Shown: positions 1-7,320 of the stretch, piece by piece | Numbering within the stretch: the first letter of the stretch is position 1 | Layout of the letters: each line of letters begins with the position of its first letter | NCBI GenBank assembly: GCA_964447925.1 | Contig: CAYUUP010000046.1 | Span: forward strand, 1-12,577 | Reading direction: 5' to 3' | DNA: 12,577 nucleotides | DNA from: CAYUUP01 sp964447925 | Lineage (GTDB): Bacteria > Bacillota > Clostridia > Oscillospirales > Oscillospiraceae | Program-made: the position numbers and the translations under genes | The notes under the pieces: model-generated | Told to the model about the DNA's origin: nothing | The model's database searches: none | What the model saw: the letters and a program-made list of their open reading frames with translations, nothing else

Positions 1-545
<545 letters not shown>

Positions 546-557
546 ATTGAATCCTGT

Positions 558-593
558 GGCCTCGGCCCCTGCTGGCCGAGGCCGCTGCTTTTT
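558..593 (+). terminator. Rho-independent terminator after guaB
   Basis: A perfect 10-bp GC-rich stem, GGCCTCGGCC (558-567) with GGCCGAGGCC (574-583), encloses a 6-base loop. It is followed by GCTGC and a run of five T (589-593). It lies 13 bases after the guaB stop. The hairpin ends only 17 bases before the response-regulator start codon, so it leaves almost no room for a separate promoter there. Confidence 0.88.
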
Positions 594-610
594 ATGGAAG
601 GAGTACACCC

Positions 611-1279
611 ATGAACCGCATCTTGATTGTCGAAGATGACGACGCCCTGGCCGCCGCGCTGGAACACTCTCTCACCGGCTGGGGCTTCGAGACACACCGG
701 GCAGAGAATCTCAAGAACGTGGTGGGAGCCTTTGTGGACTGTCAGCCCAATCTGGTCCTGATGGACTTGATGCTTCCCTGCTATAACGGATGTTACTGGT
801 GCGGAGAGATCCGGAAACTGTCCCAGGTGCCGGTGGTTTTTCTCTCCTCCGCCGCTGACAACATGAATATCATAATGGCCATGAGCATGGGCGGTGATGA
901 CTTTATCCCTAAACCGGTGGATCCAGCGGTACTGGTAGCCAAGCTGCAGGCTGTCCTCCGACGGGCTGGGAACGCCGGGGCGCCCCAGGCGTTGGAGCAT
1001 CGGGGGGTGGTGCTGAACCTCAGCAACACGAACGTCAGCTACGACGGCCGGGAGACAGAGCTGACTAAGAATGAATTCAGGATCCTCCAGACCCTGATGG
1101 AACACCACGGCAAAATTGTCACCCGAGACACCCTGATGACCCGGCTGTGGCACATGGACGCCTATGTAGAGGAAAACACCTTGACAGTCAACGTCACCCG
1201 TCTGCGGCGCAAGCTGGCGGAGCTGGGACTGGAAGATTTTATTAGGACCAAGGTCGGCATGGGCTACATGATAGAGTGA
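611..1279 (+). CDS. OmpR-family response regulator, Bce-type
   Basis: A 222-aa cytoplasmic transcription factor that is the partner of the histidine kinase downstream. The receiver domain (about 1-118) has the acidic pocket D9/D10, the phospho-acceptor D52 in LMDLMLP, and conserved K101 in IPKPVD. The winged-helix DNA-binding domain (about 125-222) has the typical LTKNEFRILQTLMEHHG and VNVTRLRRKL segments. The start has a clear AAGGAG site at 598-603, seven bases before the ATG. The kinase gene starts nine bases after the stop, so the two are cotranscribed. By family knowledge, Bce-type regulators activate the promoter of the adjacent ABC transporter; a candidate site is at 2362-2375. The true inducer is unknown. 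Confidence 0.93.
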   Translation: MNRILIVEDDDALAAALEHSLTGWGFETHRAENLKNVVGAFVDCQPNLVLMDLMLPCYNGCYWCGEIRKLSQVPVVFLSSAADNMNIIMAMSMGGDDFIPKPVDPAVLVAKLQAVLRRAGNAGAPQALEHRGVVLNLSNTNVSYDGRETELTKNEFRILQTLMEHHGKIVTRDTLMTRLWHMDAYVEENTLTVNVTRLRRKLAELGLEDFIRTKVGMGYMIE

Positions 1280-1288
1280 GGTGGGGTC

Positions 1289-2293
1289 ATGAAGCGAAGT
1301 CAAGTGCGTCATATTTGGGCGGACTATCTGAAGCAATACTGGCTGGGCGTGGCGGCACTGCTGCTGTGTGCCGGAATATTCCTGCTAATTTTCCACCTCT
1401 ACTCTCTCAATCTGGAACCTGTCCTCTACGCCTTTGCCCTGTGCGGGTTGGTACTGGCGATCGTTATTATCCTGGGCTTTATCCCCTTCTATCGCCGGAG
1501 TGCAGCCCGACTCCGAGTGCTGGAGCAGCCGGTCCTGCTTTTGGATCAGCTGCCGGAGCCGGGCAGTCTGCCGGAGGAGGACTATCAGCAGATTTTAGAT
1601 GCTCTGCGTTCCCACTATGACGGTGAGATTACTCGCTGGAAGCAGAACCGCCAGGAGATGATGGATTACTACACTGCCTGGACACACCAAATCAAAATCC
1701 CCATCGCCGTCATGCGGATGATGCTCCGGGATGAGGACACCCCGGAGCATCAGATCCTGGATAACCAGCTTTTCCGTGTCGAGCAGTATGTAGATATGGC
1801 GCTTGGCTATATCCGGCTGGATGGCTACGGATCTGATCTGGTAATACGCCCCTGTGAACTGGACGCCATCCTCCGGGATGCCATCCACAAGTATGCCGGA
1901 CAATTTATCCATGCCGGGATTTCCCTCCGCTACCAACCGGTATCCAAGACTGTGCTGACGGATGAGAAGTGGCTGATCTTTCTCATCGAGCAAATATTCT
2001 CCAATGCCGTGAAATATGCTGCTGGGGGAACCGTTTCCGTCACGGTAGAGGACGAAGTGCTTCACATCGCCGACACCGGCTGCGGCATTTCGCCGGAGGA
2101 TTTGCCCCGTGTCTTTGAGAAGGGCTTCACCGGGTATAACGGGCGTCAGGAGCGGACGTCCACCGGGCTAGGGCTGTACCTCTGCCGCCAGACAGCCAAC
2201 AAGCTGGGACACCGCATTTGGATAGAATCGGAACCGGGGCAGGGTACCATCTGCTGTATTGATCTCCACCGGGATAAGTTGGGGGTGGAATAG
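1289..2293 (+). CDS. Intramembrane-sensing histidine kinase, BceS-like
   Basis: A 334-aa membrane sensor kinase. Two transmembrane helices (about 17-37 and 45-67) are joined by a loop of only a few residues, so there is no extracellular sensor domain. This is the hallmark of BceS-type kinases, which sense through their partner ABC transporter. The phospho-acceptor is H133 in AWTHQIKIPI. The ATPase domain shows the N box (SNAVKY, N239), the G1 box (DTGCG, D262) and the G2 box (STGLGLYL, 291-298). The ATG at 1289 has a GAGGTGGGG site just upstream that overlaps the regulator's stop. It is expected to phosphorylate the upstream regulator. The ligand cannot be read from the sequence. Confidence 0.92.
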   Translation: MKRSQVRHIWADYLKQYWLGVAALLLCAGIFLLIFHLYSLNLEPVLYAFALCGLVLAIVIILGFIPFYRRSAARLRVLEQPVLLLDQLPEPGSLPEEDYQQILDALRSHYDGEITRWKQNRQEMMDYYTAWTHQIKIPIAVMRMMLRDEDTPEHQILDNQLFRVEQYVDMALGYIRLDGYGSDLVIRPCELDAILRDAIHKYAGQFIHAGISLRYQPVSKTVLTDEKWLIFLIEQIFSNAVKYAAGGTVSVTVEDEVLHIADTGCGISPEDLPRVFEKGFTGYNGRQERTSTGLGLYLCRQTANKLGHRIWIESEPGQGTICCIDLHRDKLGVE

Positions 2294-2361
2294 AAAGCAG
2301 CTCTCCTGGGATAAAGGAACTGCTGCGGAAGAATGTCCTGTGGACATGCGACGGCACAACC

Positions 2362-2375
2362 TTACAAAAGTGTCA
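2362..2375 (+). promoter_or_regulatory. Candidate response-regulator binding site upstream of the ABC genes
   Basis: The inverted repeat TTACA-N4-TGTCA lies in the 174-base gap between kinase and ATPase genes. It resembles the TnACA-N4-TGTAA type of site that I recall for Bce-like regulators. A second TGTCATC at 2391-2397 repeats the one at 2371-2377 exactly 20 bases on, about two helical turns, on the same face of the DNA and nearer the candidate -35. Binding is inferred. Confidence 0.5.
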
Positions 2376-2404
2376 TCTCACCGTCTCTGCTGTCATCCCT
2401 TTCG

Positions 2405-2434
2405 ATGGCATACTTGGAGCCATTCTGCTAAAAT
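2405..2434 (+). promoter_or_regulatory. Candidate promoter of the ABC transporter operon
   Basis: A -10-like TAAAAT (2429-2434) is preceded at 18 bases by the weak -35 ATGGCA (2405-2410). A poor -35 fits a promoter that needs an activator, and the candidate regulator site lies about 30 bases upstream. The rest of the gap (2294-2361) shows no gene and no convincing terminator, so some read-through from the kinase gene is also possible. Confidence 0.42.
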
Positions 2435-2457
2435 GAGGGCACAGTCAAATCAAAGGA

Positions 2458-2473
2458 GGTCATTTCAATGACC
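2458..2473 (+). promoter_or_regulatory. Hairpin covering the ATPase start codon
   Basis: GGTCAT (2458-2463) and ATGACC (2468-2473) form a perfect 6-bp stem with a TTCA loop. The stem contains the AUG itself and the last bases of the strong AAAGGAGGT ribosome binding site (2452-2460). In the mRNA it could mask the start codon. A regulatory role is inference. Confidence 0.4.
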
Positions 2474-3235
2474 ATGCTGGAAGCACAGTGCCTGACCAAG
2501 GTATACACCACCCGCTTTGGCGGGAATCCAGTCCAGGCCCTCACTGATGTGTCCTTTACCGTTGAGCGCGGCGAGTACATCGCCATTATGGGGGAATCCG
2601 GCTCTGGAAAGACCACCCTGCTGAACATTCTGGCCGCGCTGGATAAGCCCACCAGCGGTGCGGTTGTGCTGGAGGGAAAAAAGCTGGCCGATGTCCGGGA
2701 GCGGGATCTGGCTGCCTTCCGCCGGGACAATCTGGGCTTTGTCTTTCAGGATTTCAACCTGCTGGACAACTTTTCCATTCGGGACAATATCTTCCTACCC
2801 CTGGTGCTGGCGGGGACAAACCACAAAGAGATGTACCGTCGCATTACCCCCATTGCCCGGAAGTTGGGCATTGAGGAACTGCTGGACAAGATGCCATATG
2901 AGGTTTCCGGCGGTCAGAAGCAGCGGACAGCCATTGCCCGCGCCCTCATCACCCAGCCCAAGCTGATCCTGGCTGATGAACCCACCGGGGCGCTGGATTC
3001 CAAAAGTTCCGATGACCTGCTGCGCATCTTTGCCGACATCAACCGGCAAGGCCAGACCATCGTGATGGTGACTCACTCCACCAAGGCGGCCAGCAAGGCA
3101 GGCAGGGTTCTGTTCATTAAGGATGGCCGACTCTTCCACCAGCTTTATCGTGGAAATCGCTCAGATGACCAGTTCTTCTCCAAGATCGCCGATACCCTGA
3201 CCCTGCTGACCACGGGGGGTGAGCTGCATGACTAA
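2468..3235 (+). CDS. ABC transporter ATP-binding protein, BceA-like
   Basis: A 255-aa cytoplasmic ATPase that powers the FtsX-type permease encoded next. It has Walker A GESGSGKT (42-49), Q-loop Q94 in FVFQDFNLLD, signature VSGGQKQR (146-153), Walker B LILADE (166-171), D-loop GALDS and switch H203 in VTHS, all intact. The sequence belongs to the MacB/LolD/BceA group. The start at 2468 follows AAAGGAGGT by seven bases; the ATG two codons later would be too far away. The 3' end overlaps the permease start by eight bases, so translation of the pair is coupled. In characterised modules this ATPase both drives resistance to cell-wall-active peptides and is needed for signalling to the kinase. The actual substrate here is unknown. 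Confidence 0.94.
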   Translation: MTMLEAQCLTKVYTTRFGGNPVQALTDVSFTVERGEYIAIMGESGSGKTTLLNILAALDKPTSGAVVLEGKKLADVRERDLAAFRRDNLGFVFQDFNLLDNFSIRDNIFLPLVLAGTNHKEMYRRITPIARKLGIEELLDKMPYEVSGGQKQRTAIARALITQPKLILADEPTGALDSKSSDDLLRIFADINRQGQTIVMVTHSTKAASKAGRVLFIKDGRLFHQLYRGNRSDDQFFSKIADTLTLLTTGGELHD

Positions 3236-5261
3236 GGGAACCCGTGGTCTTTACCGGCGCATTGCGGTCGGGAATCTGTGGAAAAACGCCCGCACCTATG
3301 TCCCCTTTCTGATGAGTTCCACCCTGACGGTCATCATGTTCTACCTGTGCCGGTCGCTCTCTGAAAACCCCGGTCTGCGGGAGATGAGAGGCGGGGATAC
3401 CGCCGCCGCATTTCTGGAGCTAGGCCTATGGGTCATCGGCATTTTTGCTATTATCTTCCTGTTCTACACCAACGGCTTTCTCATTAAGCAGCGAAAGCGG
3501 GAATTTGGCCTGTACAATATCCTCGGCATGGAGAAAAAGCATCTGGCTCTGATCCTGGGCTGGGAGACGCTGTTTGCCGCCCTCATCAGCCTGACACTTG
3601 GCATCGGCCTTGGTATCGTCCTGGACAAGCTGATGTACCTGATTTTGGCCCGGCTGCTGAACGCCGAGGTGTCACTGGGCTTCTACGTCTCCCCCGCCGC
3701 CATCGGAAGCACCGCCGCCCTCTTCGGCGTCATCTTTCTGCTGATCTTTCTGCACAACGTCCGGCAGGTGCAGTTTGCCAGCCCTATGGAGCTGCTCCGC
3801 AGCACGAGTATAGGTGAGAAGGAGCCAAAGGCCCGGTGGCTGCTGGCGCTGCTTGGCATCGCCTTCTTGGCCAGCGGCTACGGCATCTCCATTTTTGTGA
3901 CCGATGTGATGGAATCTATTTTCTTCTTCTTCGTGGCAGTAATTCTGGTCATCATCGGAACCTATCTGCTCTTTACCGCCGGTATCGTGGCCCTTTTGAA
4001 GCTGCTGCGAAAAAATAAGGGTTACTACTACACAACCCGCCACTTCATCAGCATCTCCGGCATGTTGTACCGCATGAAACGCAATGCCGTGGGCCTGGCC
4101 AATATATGCGTGCTGTGTACCATGGTGCTGGTGATGATCTCTTCCACCACCTCCCTGCTGCTGGGAATGGAGGAAACCGTGCAGTTCCGCTGCCCGCAGC
4201 AATTCACCCTGACCGCCTATCTCCAGCTTCGGGAGGAGGATGACGCGGAAGCAAATCAGGCGCACTTTCAGGCAGTGGTAGACCGGTGCGTAGCGGAAAA
4301 CGGCATCGACGTCACGGACACAGTCACCTTCGTGTATCTCCCCTTCGCCGCCTTCCGGCAGAGCGGCACCGAATTTATAGTCAGCGCAGAGGCTCTCACT
4401 GCAAGCTACAGTTTCTCCGCCAATATCTGCGAGTTGGTTTTTGTTCCCCTGGCGGACTATAACTCTGCCAACGGGACAGACTACACCCTGAACAGCGGCG
4501 AGGTTCTGGTTTACTCCGACAGCATCACCTATGGGCAGGATACCCTCACCATCTTTGACACCAGTTTCCGAGTGGCAGGGGAGCCAGCTTCCTTTGCCGG
4601 CAGCAGCTTTTTCTACACGAACTTATATACCACTCTTTTTGTGGTAATTCCCGAAGGCGATGACCTCAATCTGTCCTGGCTCTATCATACACAGGCGGAC
4701 ATCTACAATGGCTATGCCAGCAATATCATGTACTATTGTAGCATGGATACTTCCAACACCACCCAGGAGCAGTCGGAATTTTATCACAAACTGACCTCCG
4801 CCCTGTATGAAGACTCTGAGATAAACTCCGGCAGCTACAACTGGCGGGACGAATTGCGGGCAGAGTATATCTCTATCTATGGCAGCCTGTTCTTTCTAGG
4901 CGTCTTTCTGGGCATTCTCTTTCTGATGGCCACTGTCCTCATCATCTACTATAAACAGCTCTCCGAGGGCTATGAGGATCAGCAGCGGTTCGAGATCATG
5001 CAGAAGGTGGGTCTGAGCCAGGCTGAGGTGCGGGGAGCCATTCGATCCCAGGTGCTGACGGTGTTCTTCCTGCCGCCCGTTCTGGCGGGGATCCATGTGG
5101 CCTTCGCCCAGCCCATCATCTACCGGCTGCTATCTTTGATGACCACCGCCGGGCCGATCCTGCCCCTAGTTTCTGCTGCCGCCTGCTTTGCGGTGTTTAT
5201 CGTGTTCTATATCCTGGTCTATCTGCTGACCTCCCGTACCTATTACCGTATTGTCCAGTGA
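3228..5261 (+). CDS. FtsX-type ABC permease with large extracellular domain, BceB-like
   Basis: A 677-aa membrane protein with about ten predicted helices. They fall near residues 24-42, 64-84, 113-139, 155-177, 203-224, 228-250, 288-312, 551-575, 605-630 and 645-667. Between helices 7 and 8 lies a large soluble segment (about 313-548), the position and size of the extracellular ligand-sensing domain of BceB permeases. A cytoplasmic RKREFGLYNILGM segment follows helix 2, as is typical for FtsX-domain proteins. I place the start at the ATG at 3228, four bases after a GGGGGGTGAG site; a GTG three codons earlier (3219) is in frame but overlaps that site. It should form the transporter with the preceding ATPase and act as the sensor for the intramembrane kinase. 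Confidence 0.92.
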   Translation: MTKGTRGLYRRIAVGNLWKNARTYVPFLMSSTLTVIMFYLCRSLSENPGLREMRGGDTAAAFLELGLWVIGIFAIIFLFYTNGFLIKQRKREFGLYNILGMEKKHLALILGWETLFAALISLTLGIGLGIVLDKLMYLILARLLNAEVSLGFYVSPAAIGSTAALFGVIFLLIFLHNVRQVQFASPMELLRSTSIGEKEPKARWLLALLGIAFLASGYGISIFVTDVMESIFFFFVAVILVIIGTYLLFTAGIVALLKLLRKNKGYYYTTRHFISISGMLYRMKRNAVGLANICVLCTMVLVMISSTTSLLLGMEETVQFRCPQQFTLTAYLQLREEDDAEANQAHFQAVVDRCVAENGIDVTDTVTFVYLPFAAFRQSGTEFIVSAEALTASYSFSANICELVFVPLADYNSANGTDYTLNSGEVLVYSDSITYGQDTLTIFDTSFRVAGEPASFAGSSFFYTNLYTTLFVVIPEGDDLNLSWLYHTQADIYNGYASNIMYYCSMDTSNTTQEQSEFYHKLTSALYEDSEINSGSYNWRDELRAEYISIYGSLFFLGVFLGILFLMATVLIIYYKQLSEGYEDQQRFEIMQKVGLSQAEVRGAIRSQVLTVFFLPPVLAGIHVAFAQPIIYRLLSLMTTAGPILPLVSAAACFAVFIVFYILVYLLTSRTYYRIVQ

Positions 5262-5271
5262 GATCAGCAAA

Positions 5272-5424
5272 ATGCACTATGTGAAATATTTTCTCAGCCA
5301 GGCCGCTGGCTTGGTGGGCTGGGGAATCACCGCTCTGCTTGGCCTGCCTGCCCTACTGCTGACAGGTATCGCTACAGCAGTCTGGAGTTTTTTTGACTGG
5401 CTGATTAGGAGACTGGAAGAATGA
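5272..5424 (+). CDS. Small membrane protein of unknown function (50 aa)
   Basis: A 50-residue open frame starting 10 bases after the permease stop. The middle (about 12-40) is strongly hydrophobic, AGLVGWGITALLGLPALLLT and on, and is likely one membrane helix or a helical hairpin. It ends in the charged tail DWLIRRLEE. The ribosome binding site is weak (GTGAGA upstream), so translation probably depends on ribosomes coming from the permease gene. The stop overlaps the next start as ATGA. I recognise no family. Its place suggests an accessory part of the transporter or sensor. It could also be a chance frame, but the tight fit at both ends and the membrane-like composition argue for a real gene. 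Confidence 0.6.
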   Translation: MHYVKYFLSQAAGLVGWGITALLGLPALLLTGIATAVWSFFDWLIRRLEE

Positions 5425-5723
5425 ATCATATCCCCATCAATTCTCTCCGCACAGCGGCACTGGGGGTAAGCCTGCTCCCGTTGGTGACGCTTTGCCTGAC
5501 ACTGCAGGATATCACCCTGACAGCAGACGCCCAATATGTCCCGGCCGGAATTAATCTGCTCTGTATCCCAGTGGGCCTGACCCTCTCCACTCTCTGCTTC
5601 AGGAGACACAAGGCGCCAGATGTCGCCGTCCTGCTGGCAGCGGGTATCTGTACCCTGTGGTTCACGATGATACTGGCCATCTTTTTAACGACAATGCTGT
5701 ATAGCCTAGCCATACTGCCATAA
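5421..5723 (+). CDS. Small three-helix membrane protein of unknown function (100 aa)
   Basis: A 100-residue protein with three hydrophobic stretches (about 9-29, 39-60, 67-98), separated by a short polar loop (DITLTADAQ) and a basic one (RRHKAPD). It looks like an integral membrane protein with no soluble domain. The ATG overlaps the preceding stop (ATGA) and has AGGAG at 5408-5412, so it is coupled to the 50-aa gene and belongs to the Bce-type operon. A good terminator follows at 5741. I do not recognise the family. A role in modulating the permease-kinase complex is a guess from position only. Confidence 0.72.
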   Translation: MNHIPINSLRTAALGVSLLPLVTLCLTLQDITLTADAQYVPAGINLLCIPVGLTLSTLCFRRHKAPDVAVLLAAGICTLWFTMILAIFLTTMLYSLAILP

Positions 5724-5740
5724 ATACAGCCCAAGACAAG

Positions 5741-5775
5741 AAGGGGATTTCCCAGTGAACGGGAAATCCCCTTTT
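5741..5775. terminator. Terminator between converging operons
   Basis: An 11-bp perfect stem, GGGGATTTCCC (5743-5753) with GGGAAATCCCC (5761-5771), has a 7-base loop. It is followed by TTTT on the + strand and preceded by AA that extends the stem. It sits 17 bases after the 100-aa gene and 20 bases beyond the stop of the minus-strand DUF378 gene. It is strong for the + strand. On the - strand the tail is only TTCTT, so termination there is probably weaker. Confidence 0.85.
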
Positions 5776-5795
5776 CAGCAAGCTGGGACTATTTC

Positions 5796-6011
5796 TCAGT
5801 GGGCTGCCTCCGCCCGGACAGGATCTCTGTCCCGGAACAGCAGAGAGATACACCACACGGCGGAGAGTCCCACCACCGTATAGATGATGCGGCTGATGAG
5901 GCTGCCAGAGCCGCCGCAGATGAATGCCACCAGGTCAAACTGAAACAGGCCGATAGAGCCCCAGTTCAGCCCGCCGATGATGGCAAGAATCAGTGCGATC
6001 TTGTCAAGCAT
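5796..6011 (-). CDS. DUF378 family small membrane protein
   Basis: A 71-aa protein with two membrane helices (about 3-23 and 37-59). The N-terminal pattern LDKIALILAIIGGLNWGSIGLFQFDLVAFI and the later SRIIYTVVGLSAVW match the DUF378 (YuzA-like) family, whose function is unknown. I chose the ATG at 6011 because it has AGAGGAG eight bases upstream. The 12 extra residues of the longer open frame (from 6047) lie upstream of that site and are not family-like. It lies downstream of sigF on the same strand, but a separate sigma-F-like promoter at 6076-6105 precedes it. Forespore expression is therefore inferred. Confidence 0.85.
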   Translation of the reverse strand: MLDKIALILAIIGGLNWGSIGLFQFDLVAFICGGSGSLISRIIYTVVGLSAVWCISLLFRDRDPVRAEAAH

Positions 6012-6075
6012 TGTAAAAACTCCTCTCTTTTCCATAGCAAGCGCCATGGCTGCGCGGATGAAATCATCGCACGGT

Positions 6076-6105
6076 TACTCTGTCCATTGGATGAGTGAAG
6101 TATGC
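6076..6105 (-). promoter_or_regulatory. Candidate sigma-F-type promoter of the DUF378 gene
   Basis: On the - strand GCATA (6105-6101) is followed after 15 bases by GGACAGAGTA (6085-6076). As I recall the Bacillus sigma-F consensus (GywTA, 15-17 bases, GGnrAnAnTw), the -35 matches fully and the -10 at all fixed positions except one purine. It lies about 65 bases upstream of the DUF378 start and about 45 bases downstream of the sigF stop. Sigma-G recognises similar sites, so either forespore factor could use it. Confidence 0.5.
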
Positions 6106-6111
6106 AGACGG

Positions 6112-6136
6112 GAAAATTTGCATTGGGTAAATTTTC
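6112..6136. repeat. AT-rich inverted repeat after sigF
   Basis: GAAAATTT (6112-6119) and AAATTTTC (6129-6136) form a perfect 8-bp inverted repeat with a 9-base centre. It lies 14 bases after the sigF stop. The stem is A/T-rich and is not followed by a T run, so it is a poor terminator. It could be an operator for the adjacent promoter, or chance. Confidence 0.35.
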
Positions 6137-6149
6137 ATGTTGGAAGGTT

Positions 6150-6854
6150 TTACTCCTTTAGCAGCTCCCGCAGCTTTTCAATAGCCTTTCGCTCAATGCG
6201 GGACACCTGCACTTGGCTGACCCCCAGCACCCGTGCAGACCGCTCCTGGGTTAAGCCTCGGTCAAAGCGCAGGGCAATGACTTGCTGCTCCCGGTCGGAA
6301 AGCTGCCGGATGGCCGTCCGCAGGGAAAGGCTCTCCACAATGTGTTCCTCCATGCCCTCGTCCCCTAGCATAGATTCCAGGGTAAACCCCTCACCTGTCT
6401 CGCTCTGCAGTGAGCAGACAGGTGAGGCGGCGGCATCAGCGGCAGCAATATCCTCCGGCTCCAGCCCTGTCTCCGCCGCAAGCTCGGTCAGCGTCGGCTC
6501 ACGTCCCAGCTGGATGGATAGTCTGCTCCTTGCCAGACGCAACTGTCCGGCCCGCTCCTTCATAGTGCGGCTCACCTTAACCGCCCCGTCATCCCGGAGG
6601 AAGCGACGGATCTCCCCCGCAATTTTAGGTACGGCATAGGTTGAAAATTGGGTGCCATAGGCGGAATCAAATCCAGAGATGGCCTTGAGAAAGCCGATAC
6701 ACCCCAGCTGGAACAGGTCATCACTCTCCACGCCCCGACCGGTATAGCGCCCCACTACGCTCCAAATCAGCCGTTCATTTTCCCGCAACAGTTGCTCCCT
6801 CGCCTGCTGGTTCCCGGCTCTGGCAGCCTCCAGAATCTCCCCGGTGACCGGCAT
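6150..6854 (-). CDS. sigF: Forespore-specific RNA polymerase sigma factor SigF
   Basis: A 234-aa sigma-70 family protein, the first compartment-specific sigma factor of the forespore. Region 2 (about 25-86) contains DDLFQLGCIGFLKAISGFD and TQFSTYAVPKIAGEIRRFLRDDG, the core-binding and -10 recognition parts. Region 3 follows (about 95-140). Region 4 (about 180-230) contains the helix-turn-helix LTQERSARVLGVSQVQVSRIE that reads the -35. Its place directly behind spoIIAA and spoIIAB identifies it as SigF rather than the similar SigG. The ATG is one base after the spoIIAB stop (TGAAATG), so the two are translationally coupled. Activity is held off by SpoIIAB until septation. Confidence 0.95.
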   Translation of the reverse strand: MPVTGEILEAARAGNQQAREQLLRENERLIWSVVGRYTGRGVESDDLFQLGCIGFLKAISGFDSAYGTQFSTYAVPKIAGEIRRFLRDDGAVKVSRTMKERAGQLRLARSRLSIQLGREPTLTELAAETGLEPEDIAAADAAASPVCSLQSETGEGFTLESMLGDEGMEEHIVESLSLRTAIRQLSDREQQVIALRFDRGLTQERSARVLGVSQVQVSRIERKAIEKLRELLKE

Positions 6855-6855
6855 T

Positions 6856-7299
6856 TCACCGCACCGAAGCCCGGTGGGCGATTTTCTTTCGCAGCACCAC
6901 TGTAGTCCCCCGGCCAGGCTTGGATCGGACTTTTACGCTGTCCATAAAGCTCTGCATAATGGTGAAGCCCATACCAGAGCGCTCATCCCCGCCTGTGGTG
7001 TACAACGGGGACATGGCCTGCTTCACGTCGGAGATGCCCACCCCCTTGTCTCGGATAGTAATTTCAATGCTGTTGTCCTCCAGAAGCCGAAGCTTCAGCG
7101 TGATCTTACCCAACTCTGCCGGGTAGCCGTGGACGATAGCATTGGTCACCGCCTCGGATACCGCCGTTTTGATGTCCCCCACCTCCTCCAGGGTAGGATC
7201 CAACTGAGCAGCAAAGCTGGCCGCCGTCACCCGTGCGAAGCCCTCGTTGGCCGACCGGCTGAGAAAGGATACCACAGCGCTGTTGATTTCCCTGAGCAT
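6856..7299 (-). CDS. spoIIAB: Anti-sigma-F factor and serine kinase SpoIIAB
   Basis: A 147-aa GHKL-type protein kinase. It binds SigF and blocks it, and phosphorylates SpoIIAA. The N-terminal FARVTAASFAAQLDPT matches the SigF/SpoIIAA-contact region of the family. The ATP site is complete: N box SEAVTNAIVHGY (E49, N53), G1 DKGVGI (D84) and G2 ERSGMGFTIM with R107, the Arg that contacts SigF/SpoIIAA in the Bacillus protein. The start at 7299 is preceded by AAGGAAAGAAGG. It follows spoIIAA by 21 bases and abuts sigF. Length and motifs are normal. Confidence 0.96.
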   Translation of the reverse strand: MLREINSAVVSFLSRSANEGFARVTAASFAAQLDPTLEEVGDIKTAVSEAVTNAIVHGYPAELGKITLKLRLLEDNSIEITIRDKGVGISDVKQAMSPLYTTGGDERSGMGFTIMQSFMDSVKVRSKPGRGTTVVLRKKIAHRASVR

Positions 7300-7320
7300 A
7301 TGTAAACCTTCTTTCCTTTA

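Noticed and set aside
2305..2332. Possible hairpin (AGCAG...CTGCT) after the kinase gene as a terminator
   Set aside because: The stem is interrupted and no T run follows, so termination is not supported.
3219..3227. GTG start three codons upstream for the permease
   Set aside because: It would sit within the ribosome binding site used by the ATG at 3228.
6012..6047. Longer N-terminus for the DUF378 protein (12 extra residues)
   Set aside because: The AGAGGAG ribosome site lies inside this extension and the family starts at the downstream Met.
5977..6639. 220-codon Ser/Arg-rich open frame on the + strand opposite sigF
   Set aside because: It is antisense to conserved sigma regions 3-4; the Ser/Arg richness is what reverse-complemented sigma-factor codons give.
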